From Chamaesiphon minutus PCC 6605 (lineage in GTDB: Bacteria; Cyanobacteriota; Cyanobacteriia; Cyanobacteriales; Chamaesiphonaceae): a stretch of 64,000 nt of DNA. The stretch lies in contig NC_019697.1 in the NCBI RefSeq assembly GCF_000317145.1, forward strand, positions 2,046,001-2,110,000, in the 5' to 3' direction. The notes under the pieces are model-generated. The model searched no databases and had not been told where the DNA came from. It worked only from the letters and a program-made list of their open reading frames with translations. A program made the translations under genes and the position numbers. Positions 23,530 to 32,420 of the stretch are shown piece by piece. How positions within the stretch are numbered: position 1 is the stretch's first letter; each line of letters opens with the position of its first letter.

Positions 23530-23557
23530 TTAGTTTGTGGGGGGCTAGTCTCCCTTT

Positions 23558-23606
23558 TTAGTTAATAGTTAATAGTTAATAGTTGATAACTATTAACTAT
23601 TAATTA
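23558..23606. repeat. heptanucleotide array (TTAATAG/CTATTAA)
   Basis: GTTAATA units repeat in tandem (23558-23580), followed by their inverted form (AACTATTAACTATTAATTA), so the array can fold. It lies right at the 3' end of the leftward exported-protein gene. Same family as arrays at 34.8, 36.6, 52.3 and 54.2 kb. Confidence 0.8.
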
Positions 23607-23607
23607 T

Positions 23608-24819
23608 CTACTGCGGTGTATAGATCGTACCGTTCATACATTGTGGTGCATTAGCCACTAGTGGCAATGTCAGCGGATCGTATGGGGTCGAGCCATTAAT
23701 CGTTACCCTGTCACCAGTAGTAAAGCCTGACGACCGATTGAGCGCGGGAATCGTTGAAAATCCACATTGATTGACGGGGATTTTTCTATTGACTACTGTA
23801 GGAATCTCAACCGCAAATCTTTTAGTAGTCGGATCTGATGTTTTGTAGACAAACCTAGCATTATCGATCTTGTAAAGCCTGTCGGCTAGAGCTGAGGCAA
23901 AACTAGGCGAATTACATTGAAGATCGGCAAAGGGAGTAACCGTCATTGATGCCGAAGTATAGGTAGTGCTGCCAGCTTTAAGTGTTACTGGCTGGAGCGT
24001 TTTCAAATCGATCGAAATAGCTCCACAAGGACTTAGATTTGGAAAAAATTTGCTCTCTAAGGCGTTGTAATCGACGTTATTGATACTGCCAGCAGTCAGC
24101 CCCGTTAGATAAATTGCTGACTTAGTACGATACATCGTCGCGCCACCTTGGGAACCATTTCCCCCAGAAGTAATCGCGCGATTATTTGCACATTTAGGTG
24201 GAGCGGGGTTGAGCGGTAAGGTAACAACATTAATCGCTGTGCTGCCTCTGAAAGGGGTCGCGCTCGATCGGCGAGTAGCGTAGCCTGGAAAGACTGTAAA
24301 CCCGCAGGTGTTATCTCTAAAAATCGAAGTTAGATCTACAGTATAAGCCAGGGATAATTGCTTATTAGCTCCCCCAGTTTGAGCAGGGGGAAAGTAAACA
24401 TTAGTCGTAATCGTATTGCCAGAAACGGTTTGTTTGAATGCTCCAGTCTGCGCCCCATTACCCCATTGAGCGACCCCAGCGACACATTTATATCCTGTTT
24501 TCGCCAAGACACTCGGTAAGGAAGAGATGGTATTCGTGGTACCCCCTGCTACGATCTCGGTCGGCGTGCTAGAGCTAGCCTCATTGAAAGAAATCCTGGC
24601 ATAACCGCAAGCATCGCTAGTAATAGTTCTGGTGGCATTCACTCCCGTATAGGTGATTTCTACGCCCCCAGAACTCACTATGTAAATATTGTCTTTACTG
24701 TCTTTGTAAGTACTCACGCCGTTATAAGTGAGAACGGGTTGGGCAATTGCTGGGAGCCAGCTAGAAAAGAGACTAGCAATACTAGCTCCGATAATAGTCA
24801 GTAATCTATAATTCTTCAT
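23608..24819 (-). CDS. exported protein with four cysteine-bearing repeats
   Basis: 403 residues. A signal peptide (KNYRLLTIIGASIASLFSSW, cleavage after IAQ) is followed by four imperfect repeats of ~80-100 residues. Each begins with a CG(F/Y/A) motif (DACGYARISF, DNTCGFTVFP, LSPCGAISID, VNQCGFSTIP). Each closes 40-50 residues later with a second Cys (YKC, PKC, LQC, PQC). This suggests four disulfide-closed beta-sandwich modules. The promoter region holds five AAACGTTT-type sites at 20-21 bp spacing. Likely a surface or extracellular structural or adhesive protein; no family named. Confidence 0.7.
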   Translation of the reverse strand: MKNYRLLTIIGASIASLFSSWLPAIAQPVLTYNGVSTYKDSKDNIYIVSSGGVEITYTGVNATRTITSDACGYARISFNEASSSTPTEIVAGGTTNTISSLPSVLAKTGYKCVAGVAQWGNGAQTGAFKQTVSGNTITTNVYFPPAQTGGANKQLSLAYTVDLTSIFRDNTCGFTVFPGYATRRSSATPFRGSTAINVVTLPLNPAPPKCANNRAITSGGNGSQGGATMYRTKSAIYLTGLTAGSINNVDYNALESKFFPNLSPCGAISIDLKTLQPVTLKAGSTTYTSASMTVTPFADLQCNSPSFASALADRLYKIDNARFVYKTSDPTTKRFAVEIPTVVNRKIPVNQCGFSTIPALNRSSGFTTGDRVTINGSTPYDPLTLPLVANAPQCMNGTIYTPQ

Positions 24820-24881
24820 TCTGCTATTTTTAGGTAGTAAATAAAGAGATCGTAAGATTAAAATTATTGGGTGACAATAGA

Positions 24882-24972
24882 CAAACGGTCTAATTTTAGT
24901 AGCAAACGTTTTGATTTTTTAACAAACGTTTATATGTTCAAATAAAATGTTTGTGGTTGAAGATTAAACGTT
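24882..24972 (-). promoter_or_regulatory. operator array of five AAACGTTT-type sites
   Basis: Centres at about 24886, 24907, 24927, 24948 and 24969, i.e. 20-21 bp apart, two helical turns. Sites: CAAACGGT, CAAACGTTTT, CAAACGTTTA, AAATGTTTG, TAAACGTTTT. The array lies 60-150 bp upstream of the 24819 start. The same site occurs upstream of 37945, 57958 and 63040. Confidence 0.75.
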
Positions 24973-25233
24973 TTTGGAGAGAGCGAATTATCAAAACTGA
25001 ATCTGTTTGCCTTAGGAAAACTACTGAGTATTTCTCAATTCACGCCGATTTATTATTCTTGGCGACCCACTTCACCAGATCCTGGCGATGATTTTTTGGT
25101 AGATTGTGGGATGAATGCTGACGCGGCGATTGTCACGTCGAATTTGAAGGATCTGAAAATCGCGCAAACATCACTGGGATTATTAGTTTTAACTCCCGCA
25201 GAATTAGTTATTAAATTAGCCACCGATCCATAA
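24960..25233 (+). pseudogene. 5'-truncated PIN-domain toxin (COG1569-like)
   Basis: An open frame without start reads ...LFALGKLLSISQFTPIYYS, then WRPTSPDPGDDFLVDCGM, ADAAIVTSNLKDLK and SLGLLVLTPAELV, stop at 25231. This is the C-terminal half of a PIN-family RNase toxin, including the DPGDDF and AIVTSN acidic motifs. The N-terminal half with the first catalytic Asp is missing and its 5' edge falls in the operator array. The antitoxin gene follows. Confidence 0.65.
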
Positions 25234-25244
25234 CCATACGCAGA

Positions 25245-25436
25245 TTGACACTGAGACTACCGGAAACCCTACACCAGCAATTAGCGCAAGTAGCCGAGCA
25301 AGAGGGCGTATCCCTGAATCAATATATCGTGTACGCGCTGATCTTAGCTGATCGAAAAGTGGTAACTTGCGACCCAGAATTAACTACTGAGACGATCGAC
25401 CGACTGAGAGCGAAGCTTCAAGCAGCCAAACATTAA
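25245..25436 (+). CDS. HicB/Arc-type ribbon-helix-helix antitoxin
   Basis: The frame TLRLPETLHQQLAQVAEQEG then VSLNQYIVYALILADRK is the ribbon-helix-helix pattern of HicB-like antitoxins paired with PIN toxins. TTG 25245 is the first start; translation probably used coupling with the toxin, whose stop is 12 bases upstream. With the toxin truncated, the antitoxin is an orphan but could still repress DNA. Confidence 0.65.
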   Translation: MTLRLPETLHQQLAQVAEQEGVSLNQYIVYALILADRKVVTCDPELTTETIDRLRAKLQAAKH

Positions 25437-25692
25437 CCCTCAAGTTCTCTCGCCCCGCTCTGTAAGGGCTTAGGGGATTAATGTTGCGTTTTTCATTTGT
25501 TTGACTGTCGGGGGCTTAAGTGTCAGGCAATTCAAGCACTGCTCTTGCTATTTTATTAATAATGCTGTTTTTGTTAAGACTCATGACTCAGGCAAGTACT
25601 TTCGCAAAGGTCTATTGTTAGACTAAGCGACCCCTGTGAAGGAGTCGCTCATTTTAAAAACGGACTTGGGTATGAGTCAATGCCTAGCAAAC
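25437..25692. other. intergenic, no feature recognised
   Basis: Sequence with no sensible reading frame, hairpin or repeat family beyond single CGATCG-like words. Confidence 0.4.
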
Positions 25693-26092
25693 CTACCAAG
25701 ATCTTGGGTTGTACCAATTTCCTCGTGGTTCACTATAACCTCCAATTGTATTTCGACCTTTACCTGGGGCATTGTTTGGATTGTTCCATCGATCCCGTCG
25801 ATAGGCTTCAGCAGCACCGTTAATTTCTCCCCAAGATGGTCTTGAAAGACCTGCTGCTCCGACTGAGCAACGGACATTAGTTGCACACCACTGTGCCCCC
25901 CGCTGAATACCATATCTTGCCGCAGGCACAACTCCTTGCCATTGAGCGAGTTTAATAGTGGCAGGTAATTTGGTAGGCTTGATTTGTTCGAGCGTAGCTT
26001 GTGTGGGCGAATTTGTGTTAGACAATGGTGTTGAAGCAATGACTGGTGCTGCGCTTAAAGCTGCTACCAAACCAGAAGCTATAACTATTTTT

Positions 26093-27523
26093 GGTTCTCC
26101 AGTACCTAATGTGCTAAATCAATAATTGAATCTCCAAGTTAGCAAGCATCTGTTTCGGAAGTTGTTGAAATTAGTGAAGCCATAAGCAGTACGCTTGATG
26201 AGCTTAATCTTATTATTAATTCCCTCAACTACACCACTAGTAGTTCGCTCATCAAAGTAAGCAACTATCTCTGTTAACCATCGCGAGATTGTGCCACAAC
26301 TATTTGGCAAATGCTGCTTGGCTCTTACCAGCCAATGTCTAATTTTCAATAGTCCTCTCATCCACGATGTTGTTTTTTCCATTATCTCTCTCCATTTTTC
26401 TTTGAGTAGATGTGCTGCCCTAATGTTGGCAAATTCTTCTCTAACCTGCTTGAGCTTCTCTTGTTCTTTCTCCTCTCTTAACTCTTTTTCATTTTTTAGC
26501 AGCGCATATTTACTCGATTTTATTACTGCCAATTGCCGAGTGTATTCATTCTTTTGCTCTAATGTCTTTGCGGATTTAAGTTTAGCCTCTATCGCTCTTT
26601 TTTCTTGTTTTCTCAGCTTATCTAACTCACTATTTATTTGCGCTGTTACATGAAATCTGTCTGCTACTACTTGAGCATTAGGCATCACTTCTATCGCTAA
26701 GCTTTTATACCCTTTCCATAAGTCTATGCTGACTTCTTCGATCCTTTCCAGTACCTCTGTCCCCCATCCTTTCAGGATTTTCTCTATTTCTTCACTCTTT
26801 CTGCTTTCGATTATTGCTAATAATTTTCCTCGCTCTATATCTACTAATACTGCACAATATTTTCCTTGTCCTTTTACCATTGTCTATTTCATCTATTCCC
26901 AGTTTTCTTAAATCCGTTGGCTTTTCTCCGTTTAGCTCTGCTTGCTGCGTCTTCAATTATTCTCTCTATTTCTGCTGTCGTCATTACTCCTGTTCTAGCT
27001 ACGCTCTGAATATCTCCTTCTAGTGCTTCTGCTAGGATTTTTTTAGCTAGTCTTGAAGTATATGTTCTTCTGCCTTTAACAAATTCTAGTTGTTCGCTAA
27101 ATGGTTTTTGACATTTTTTACATTTAAATTGTCTTCTGTTTATTTCTAGGTGAACTTGCTGCTCTCCCCACGGCAAATCTTTTACTATGTATCTATTATT
27201 CTGATGTAAGCTACTACTCTTCGTTCCGCATCTATGGCATTTGCTTTCTTTCTTTATTGCTTCTACCTGTAAGATGATGCCTATTCCTTCATATTGTCGC
27301 TGCGACTCTACTCGCATTCCTTCTATTCCTAATAGCTCCGTTAGTAGCTTGAGTTCCTTTTTGTTGCCACTTGCCCTGCCCGCCGCTCTTCTTACTATTT
27401 CTTCCTCTCTTCATTATCTTGCTTTTCCTCTCCTCGTCAGCAGTTTTGACATATTTATTTTATTTTCTTTCTCTTGTACTGCCTCGATTCTCATTTAATT
27501 AGCACATTAGGTACTGGAGAACC
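26093..27523 (-). mobile_element. ISL3-type insertion sequence
   Basis: Perfect 25-bp terminal inverted repeats: GGTTCTCCAGTACCTAATGT plus GCTAA at 26093-26117 and its complement at 27499-27523. Length 1431 bp. The flanks share CTATTTT on both sides (26085-26091 and 27524-27530), a 7-8 bp target duplication. The transposase is split by a frameshift. Confidence 0.85.
26119..27317 (-). pseudogene. ISL3-family transposase, frameshifted
   Basis: The N-terminal frame (27317-26889) has zinc-finger pairs CHRCGTK and CKKCQKPF and an HTH-like middle. The C-terminal frame (26880-26119) has the DDE core: AVLVDIERGKLLAII, VSIDLWKGYKSLAIEVMPNA, ADRFHVTAQIN and TTSGVVEGINNKIKLIKR. ISL3 transposases are normally one ORF, so the break near 26885 is probably an inactivating frameshift. 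Coding similarity also extends a little upstream of the first ATG (LLTELLGIEG). Confidence 0.8.
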
Positions 27524-27675
27524 CTATTTTATTAAACATAGCTAGTTTTGAATGAAGGTGATTTGATCCTGCACATAGATAAAAGTTATGAATTGCCTTG
27601 TGTTAGCTAGGCTCCCTACTTCCTCCGTCTGTGCTGATGTAAATTATCCTAGAGCTATCGAGTTGAAATTGCTAT

Positions 27676-27721
27676 GTACCTTGAGTGCAAGAAATATCAA
27701 AAAAGTTTGCACTCAAGGTAC
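27676..27721 (-). promoter_or_regulatory. inverted operator GTACCTTGAGTGCAA
   Basis: GTACCTTGAGTGCAA (27676-27690) is perfectly repeated in inverse at 27707-27721, 16 bases apart. The same left half, and a diverged right half at the same 30-bp offset, occur at 28476-28520. It lies 137 bp upstream of the original start (27539) of the IS-interrupted exported protein. Confidence 0.7.
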
Positions 27722-27775
27722 ATTGACAATTGATATCCAATGATTTAATTCTCCGATCAAGTATTTTAAAAACAG

Positions 27776-27961
27776 CTAATAGTTAAATGCAATCTTGCTA
27801 AGTATAAAAATAGTTCCGGTTGGGGTAAGAGTTTCGGAAGAGATCCCACTGGGTGCAGGGGTCGTCGCTGTCACTGAGTTATTATCACCACCAGCTTGAG
27901 CCGCTTCGATCGAGAATGGAATTACTACGGCAATGATAAGGCAAATGTAGGTGCTTTTCAT
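27776..27961 (-). CDS. small exported peptide (61 aa)
   Basis: ATG 27961 reads MKSTYICLIIAVVIPFSIEA then AQAGGDNNS: a signal peptide with cleavage after AQA, leaving a ~38-residue mature peptide rich in Thr/Ser/Pro with a hydrophobic end (TIFILSKIAFNY). No family. It sits between two other exported-protein genes. Confidence 0.55.
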   Translation of the reverse strand: MKSTYICLIIAVVIPFSIEAAQAGGDNNSVTATTPAPSGISSETLTPTGTIFILSKIAFNY

Positions 27962-28037
27962 GTTTTTGATGGCTCTAGCCATTGCGCCACATAGGATATC
28001 TTCTTCGCTTGAGTCGATCGCAGGCTTGGATCGAAGA

Positions 28038-28072
28038 TATCCCCGATTTCTTTTGGGAAATCGGGGGATATT
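28038..28072 (-). terminator. hairpin ATATCCCCGATTTC...GAAATCGGGGGATAT
   Basis: Arms of 14-15 bases pair with one bulged base. It lies downstream of the leftward gene at 28129 and upstream of 27961, so it may end the former transcript. A second inverted pair (GGATATCTTC/GAAGATATCC) lies just left of it. Confidence 0.5.
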
Positions 28073-28128
28073 GACTGACAACTGTTAAGGTATACTGCCA
28101 GGTGCATTGCCATTGATAACAGTAGATG

Positions 28129-28383
28129 CTACCCATTGGTTGGTTCCAGCATTGCCAATAACATAGCGGCGATGCCCACCACTATGTTATTGGCAATGCC
28201 TGAGACTTGTTTGACATAATCTACACACTGACAGTAATAAGCCGCTTGAGCGCGGGGAATACTACTAATGAGCGAGATCTCGGCAATCGTCAGTGCTGCT
28301 ACTGCTGATGTACCAAGTTTTTTCAAAAAATTGGGCAGTTTACTAGTTAAGTTCGAGTAGAAAGACATCATTTTACTTGCCAT
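28129..28383 (-). pseudogene. exported CHAP-like amidase fragment, broken in a hairpin
   Basis: ATG 28383 gives a basic N-terminus and signal peptide (KKLGTSAVAALTIAEISLIS ... RAQA), then AYYCQCVDYVKQ. The Cys-Val-Asp-Tyr-Val pattern is that of the catalytic start of CHAP amidases. In frame it soon ends (LEPTNG). In another frame the next stretch reads GNAGTNQWVASTVINGNAPG then SIP, like the following CHAP segment. The switch falls in a perfect 18-bp inverted repeat (28149-28199). No His/Asn catalytic partner remains. Confidence 0.5.
28149..28199. repeat. perfect 18-bp inverted repeat inside the CHAP-like gene
   Basis: GCATTGCCAATAACATAG (28149-28166) and its exact complement (28182-28199) flank 15 bases. 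The reading frame changes across it, suggesting a local inverted duplication. Confidence 0.7.
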
Positions 28384-28475
28384 TGCTAGACAATTATCAC
28401 AGCCTCAAAATTTACCGATTTCTTTATTTGTGCTGTTGTAACTAACAATGACATTAAGTTAATCGAATTCATATA

Positions 28476-28520
28476 TACCTTGAGTGCAAATAAAAACAAG
28501 ATAAATTGCACTTCGAGTGC
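28476..28520 (-). promoter_or_regulatory. second TACCTTGAGTGCAA operator
   Basis: TACCTTGAGTGCAA (28476-28489) with a right half starting TTGCACT at 28506, the same 30-bp offset as at 27677/27707. The site lies 93 bp upstream of the leftward start 28383 and 33 bp upstream of the rightward STAND start 28553, so it could control both. Confidence 0.6.
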
Positions 28521-28552
28521 ATAACCTTAAACACTAATACACTCAAACCGTC

Positions 28553-31500
28553 ATGAATAAAACTGCAAGCTGGAATAAAGATGCTATAGAGTTAAGAATC
28601 TACACGAGTGACTTTAATCTTTTTTTAATAGACTGGGCTAGGGGCGAATACAAAATAAAATCTAATGTCCTGGATGAATTATTAGATCTAAATGAAACAA
28701 TTGCGCTTCTTAAAATTTTCCCAAAAGTTAATGATAATGAGCCTTATAAAAAGGCTTGTATAGGCTTTTGTTCAGAGAGGGCATTAAAAATACATGTTGA
28801 CCGTATAAGAATCAAGTGTTGTATTCCTGATAGTAAGGAACAAAGAAACAAATACAAGCAGGAGTTGTTGACATTACTAAGTAATGAATATCTAAAAATA
28901 ATAGTGTCTAGTTCTTCATATTTATCTCACAAGAACAAGAATCAGATATCTTCTGTCGAGACTCAAAATAAATCTAAAAAAACTGACATAAGAGAACTAG
29001 GCATTAATTCTAAGGATATATTTTTTGGAAGAGCAGAACAAATAGATCAGCTTAAAAACTCAGTACAAGGCAATACTTGTAAACTAATTGTCTTGTCAGG
29101 TATGGGCGGAATCGGTAAAACTGCATTAGCAAATCAGATCTGTGAGTCATCCGATAGTAAATACATAATTTGTAGATCGCTAAGGGAGATGCCGCCAGCA
29201 ATTGATGTGTTATCAAATTTTTTTGATTTTTTGTCTGATAAAAATGAGGGTATGGATAATCTATCACTAGAGTTGATAGTTGATAAAATTATTTTTTATA
29301 TTTCAGAAAGTCCATGCTTGCTGATTCTAGACAACATGGAATCAATTATGGATATTGGTGAAGGATTAGGTGAATTTCAAGAGTCTTATAAAGAGTATCA
29401 GTATTTTATCGATCGAGTAGTCACTTCAAATCACAATAGTTGTCTCCTAGTTACGAGTAGAGAATGCCCTAATATTGTTGAAAATTTAGATAGATCGACC
29501 TATCTTAATATTGCTCTGACTGGCTTAGATAGAGATAGTGCTGTACATTTTGTGAAGTCTAAGGGTTTACAAGATAGCGAGGATGTTATCGAAAAACTAG
29601 TAAAAGCTTGCAGCTATCATCCGTTAATCCTCAAATTAGCTTGTGGATTTATTCCAGGTATTTACACAAATATTCAACAATTATTAGATAATCAAACAAT
29701 TAATTTTTCTGACTCAAACGAAATTCTTGAGCAACATTTTGAGCGTTTATCTAGCGTCGAATCAACGATTATTTATTGGCTGGCAATCGCAAGAGATTTC
29801 ATTCCAGATGATAAATTATCTGAATTTATTTATCCAGAAGAACGACATAGCAATATCCGCTCTGGCTTATTAAAGCTTAACGACAGGTCGCTGATAAAAA
29901 AGGATAACTTGTTGCCAAGGTGGACTCTAGAAAACGTAATTATGGAGTTTGCTACAGAAAAACTCGTTCGATTATTGATGGCTGATATTCTGAGAACTAT
30001 CGAACTTATAGCATCGAATAACTTAGATAATTTTGACGATCTGGGTATCTTTAATAAATTCCCACTTTTTCAAGCAACTGCCAGTGAGTACATTAAAAAA
30101 ATTCAAATTAGACTGATACTTCAACGAATTAAAGGTTCGTGTTTTAAATACGGATATCATACGCTCGAATCATGGGCAAAATCTATAATTCAGGCACAAC
30201 GAATAAATATAACAAATCGTGGATATGCGGTTGGTAATGTTGTCAATATACTCATTCAAGAAAAACAAAAAATTGAGAACTCGATCGATCTATCTGGACT
30301 AAATATAAAAGAAGTTGATTTTTCTAGTGCTGATTTGCAAAAAGTAAATATGAGCAACAGCTACTTGGATCGTTGTACATTTAAGGAATCAATATTTCCA
30401 TTAACATCTGTTACCTTCATAGATAACATCAAGAATCCACTACTGATAACAGGAGACGATGCTGGAGTAATTAGTGTCTGGGATATCAATGATAAGGCCA
30501 GAATATGTAAATCTAGAGAGCATAATCATGGTGTTAACTCAATTATTCCAATATACTCAAATAGCTCAGATGAATCGTGTATTTGTCACTTGATAACCAC
30601 TGGAAATGAGGGTAAAGTAAAGCTTTGGATGATTACCACTCAAGACAATAATTTAGCTCTCTCTTCGATTAAAACTATTTCAAATATCGAAAATACTGAA
30701 ATCCATAGTTCGGCAGTTAGCAATGATAGCAAACTGCTAGCTATTGGTTTTGCGACAGGTTTGTTGGAAGTATGGAGTATCCAAGATTTTCAAGATATAA
30801 ACTGTATATTCAGGGAAAATGTAAATTCGGGAGTATCATTATCGGCATTGGCTTTTGATAACAGTAGCGATCTGCTTCTCATCTCTAGAAATGACAAGGA
30901 GATAAAAATACTCAATCTAGTCGATCGCCAATGTCATTCATCAGATTTTACTGGCGAAATCTATTCTTGCCTTAAATTCGATCGAGAAAATAGATTAATT
31001 GCAACATCTACGAAAGGAAGTTTGTCTATTGCTGCGATTCAAGATAAATCATTAACAATACTCCATCATCAACCTAATGTTACTCGAAATAAAGTACCCT
31101 TAGAAAATTTAAATATTTATTACGATGCTGGTGGCGCACTATATATATTTGCCTCTAGCTCTATCGGACAAGATACGACAAGTAAAATGTATACTTTCAA
31201 GATTGAAGGCGAGGACAATAATAGCCTATCAATCAATCAAATAAATTCATTTAATGCAGAAAGATCGACGATCAATGCTCTTTGTATAAGTAGTGAAATG
31301 AAACTTCTTTCGAGCGTTCGTAGAGATTGTGTTGTGCAACTGTGGGATATTAATGATGTAGAGAATTCTAAATGTATACATAGCATTTATGGCTACTCAG
31401 GATATATCAATCGAGTAGTTTTCGATCCAAACAACAATAATTACATTCTTAGTTCTAGTAATGAAAATGATATTAGACGATGGAGAGTAGATTCTGACGA

Positions 31501-32416
31501 GCCATATTTTGATGAATCAGAATCTATCTCTGGTCATCTAAGAGAAGTTATTCCGATTATTTTTAGTAATGATGGCGAATTTTTTGCTAGTGGTAGTGAT
31601 GATAACGACGTTATTTTCAGAAAAGCATCAAACTTTACAAGTATCCGTAAATTAACTGGTCATAATAATAGAGTTTGCTCTATCGCCTTTGCCACACATC
31701 AAAAAATACTTGCAACTGGTAGTTACGATCGAAGCTTCAAGATCTGGAGTTTGGAAAGTTTGGAATGTATTGAAACTAAGACTGAACAAAAAGCAAGAAT
31801 ATATGCATTAGCATTTAATCCCCATTCTAAATATAATCATTTAGCCAGTGGTGGTAGTAATGGAACTATATGTATTTGGGATTCTAATAGTTTTGTCCGT
31901 ATTCATTTAATGGAAGGAAGCTCATTTATAACGGGACTCTCATTTAGTAATGATGGAAAGCTTCTTGTATCAGGGCACGGAGATAGTCGATATATTAGAC
32001 TTTGGAATATTGAAAATAACTACGAGCTTATTCGTGAATTTAAAGCTCATGATGGAATTGTATATTCCGTAGTTTTCAACCATGACTCTAGTATCTTAGC
32101 CACTGGCGGTGGTGATGCACTGATAAAGCTATGGGATGTTAGAGATAAGGATAATATAAAACCAATAGGTAAACCATTAGAAGGTCATTCTAGCTGGGTA
32201 CATTCAGTGGCGTTTAATGCTACTGGAACGAGACTTATCTCTGGTTCTGGCGATAACACAATCGTTCTTTGGAATATTGAAAATCTAGAACAACCCTTTC
32301 TGATAAAATCTCAGCGGGCTTATAGTCCATATGATGGACTAAATATTAGAGATGTCAGAAATTTGAGAGGAACTCAAAGGGAAAACTTAAAAAACTTAGG
32401 TGCTGTTGAAAGTTGA
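28553..32416 (+). CDS. STAND NTPase (NB-ARC) with WD40 repeats
   Basis: 1287 residues. 1-150: unknown alpha/beta N-terminal domain, possible effector. About 160-450: NB-ARC NTPase with FGRAEQIDQLKNSV, Walker A LSGMGGIGKTALA (about 180-192), Walker B CLLILDN (about 255) and sensor LLVTSRE. About 580-615: pentapeptide-like stretch (IDLSGLNIKEVDFSSADLQK). About 620-1270: many WD40 repeats (DNTIVLWNIE, DALIKLWDVRD, DRSFKIWSLES). Such proteins assemble on ligand binding and act in signalling or in Avs-like antiphage defence. AT-rich codon use differs from neighbours, suggesting transfer. No obvious nuclease domain. Confidence 0.9.
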   Translation: MNKTASWNKDAIELRIYTSDFNLFLIDWARGEYKIKSNVLDELLDLNETIALLKIFPKVNDNEPYKKACIGFCSERALKIHVDRIRIKCCIPDSKEQRNKYKQELLTLLSNEYLKIIVSSSSYLSHKNKNQISSVETQNKSKKTDIRELGINSKDIFFGRAEQIDQLKNSVQGNTCKLIVLSGMGGIGKTALANQICESSDSKYIICRSLREMPPAIDVLSNFFDFLSDKNEGMDNLSLELIVDKIIFYISESPCLLILDNMESIMDIGEGLGEFQESYKEYQYFIDRVVTSNHNSCLLVTSRECPNIVENLDRSTYLNIALTGLDRDSAVHFVKSKGLQDSEDVIEKLVKACSYHPLILKLACGFIPGIYTNIQQLLDNQTINFSDSNEILEQHFERLSSVESTIIYWLAIARDFIPDDKLSEFIYPEERHSNIRSGLLKLNDRSLIKKDNLLPRWTLENVIMEFATEKLVRLLMADILRTIELIASNNLDNFDDLGIFNKFPLFQATASEYIKKIQIRLILQRIKGSCFKYGYHTLESWAKSIIQAQRINITNRGYAVGNVVNILIQEKQKIENSIDLSGLNIKEVDFSSADLQKVNMSNSYLDRCTFKESIFPLTSVTFIDNIKNPLLITGDDAGVISVWDINDKARICKSREHNHGVNSIIPIYSNSSDESCICHLITTGNEGKVKLWMITTQDNNLALSSIKTISNIENTEIHSSAVSNDSKLLAIGFATGLLEVWSIQDFQDINCIFRENVNSGVSLSALAFDNSSDLLLISRNDKEIKILNLVDRQCHSSDFTGEIYSCLKFDRENRLIATSTKGSLSIAAIQDKSLTILHHQPNVTRNKVPLENLNIYYDAGGALYIFASSSIGQDTTSKMYTFKIEGEDNNSLSINQINSFNAERSTINALCISSEMKLLSSVRRDCVVQLWDINDVENSKCIHSIYGYSGYINRVVFDPNNNNYILSSSNENDIRRWRVDSDEPYFDESESISGHLREVIPIIFSNDGEFFASGSDDNDVIFRKASNFTSIRKLTGHNNRVCSIAFATHQKILATGSYDRSFKIWSLESLECIETKTEQKARIYALAFNPHSKYNHLASGGSNGTICIWDSNSFVRIHLMEGSSFITGLSFSNDGKLLVSGHGDSRYIRLWNIENNYELIREFKAHDGIVYSVVFNHDSSILATGGGDALIKLWDVRDKDNIKPIGKPLEGHSSWVHSVAFNATGTRLISGSGDNTIVLWNIENLEQPFLIKSQRAYSPYDGLNIRDVRNLRGTQRENLKNLGAVES

Positions 32417-32420
32417 TTGA

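Larger units (their letters stand above)
25693..27539 (-). pseudogene. small exported protein gene interrupted at codon 5 by an ISL3-type element
   Basis: Left of the IS the frame reads ...IVIASGLVAALSAAPVIA, a signal peptide, followed by STPLSNTNSPTQ and a mature region with two Cys (QWCATNVRCSVG) and a Trp/Asn/Gly-rich tail ending NWYNPRSW. It has no ATG on that side. Right of the IS, 27539-27537 is ATG and reads MFNKI. Removing the element and one target copy gives MFNKIVIASGLVAALSAAPV. The original protein would be about 145 residues, secreted. Upstream of 27539 lies the 27676-27721 operator. Confidence 0.7.
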
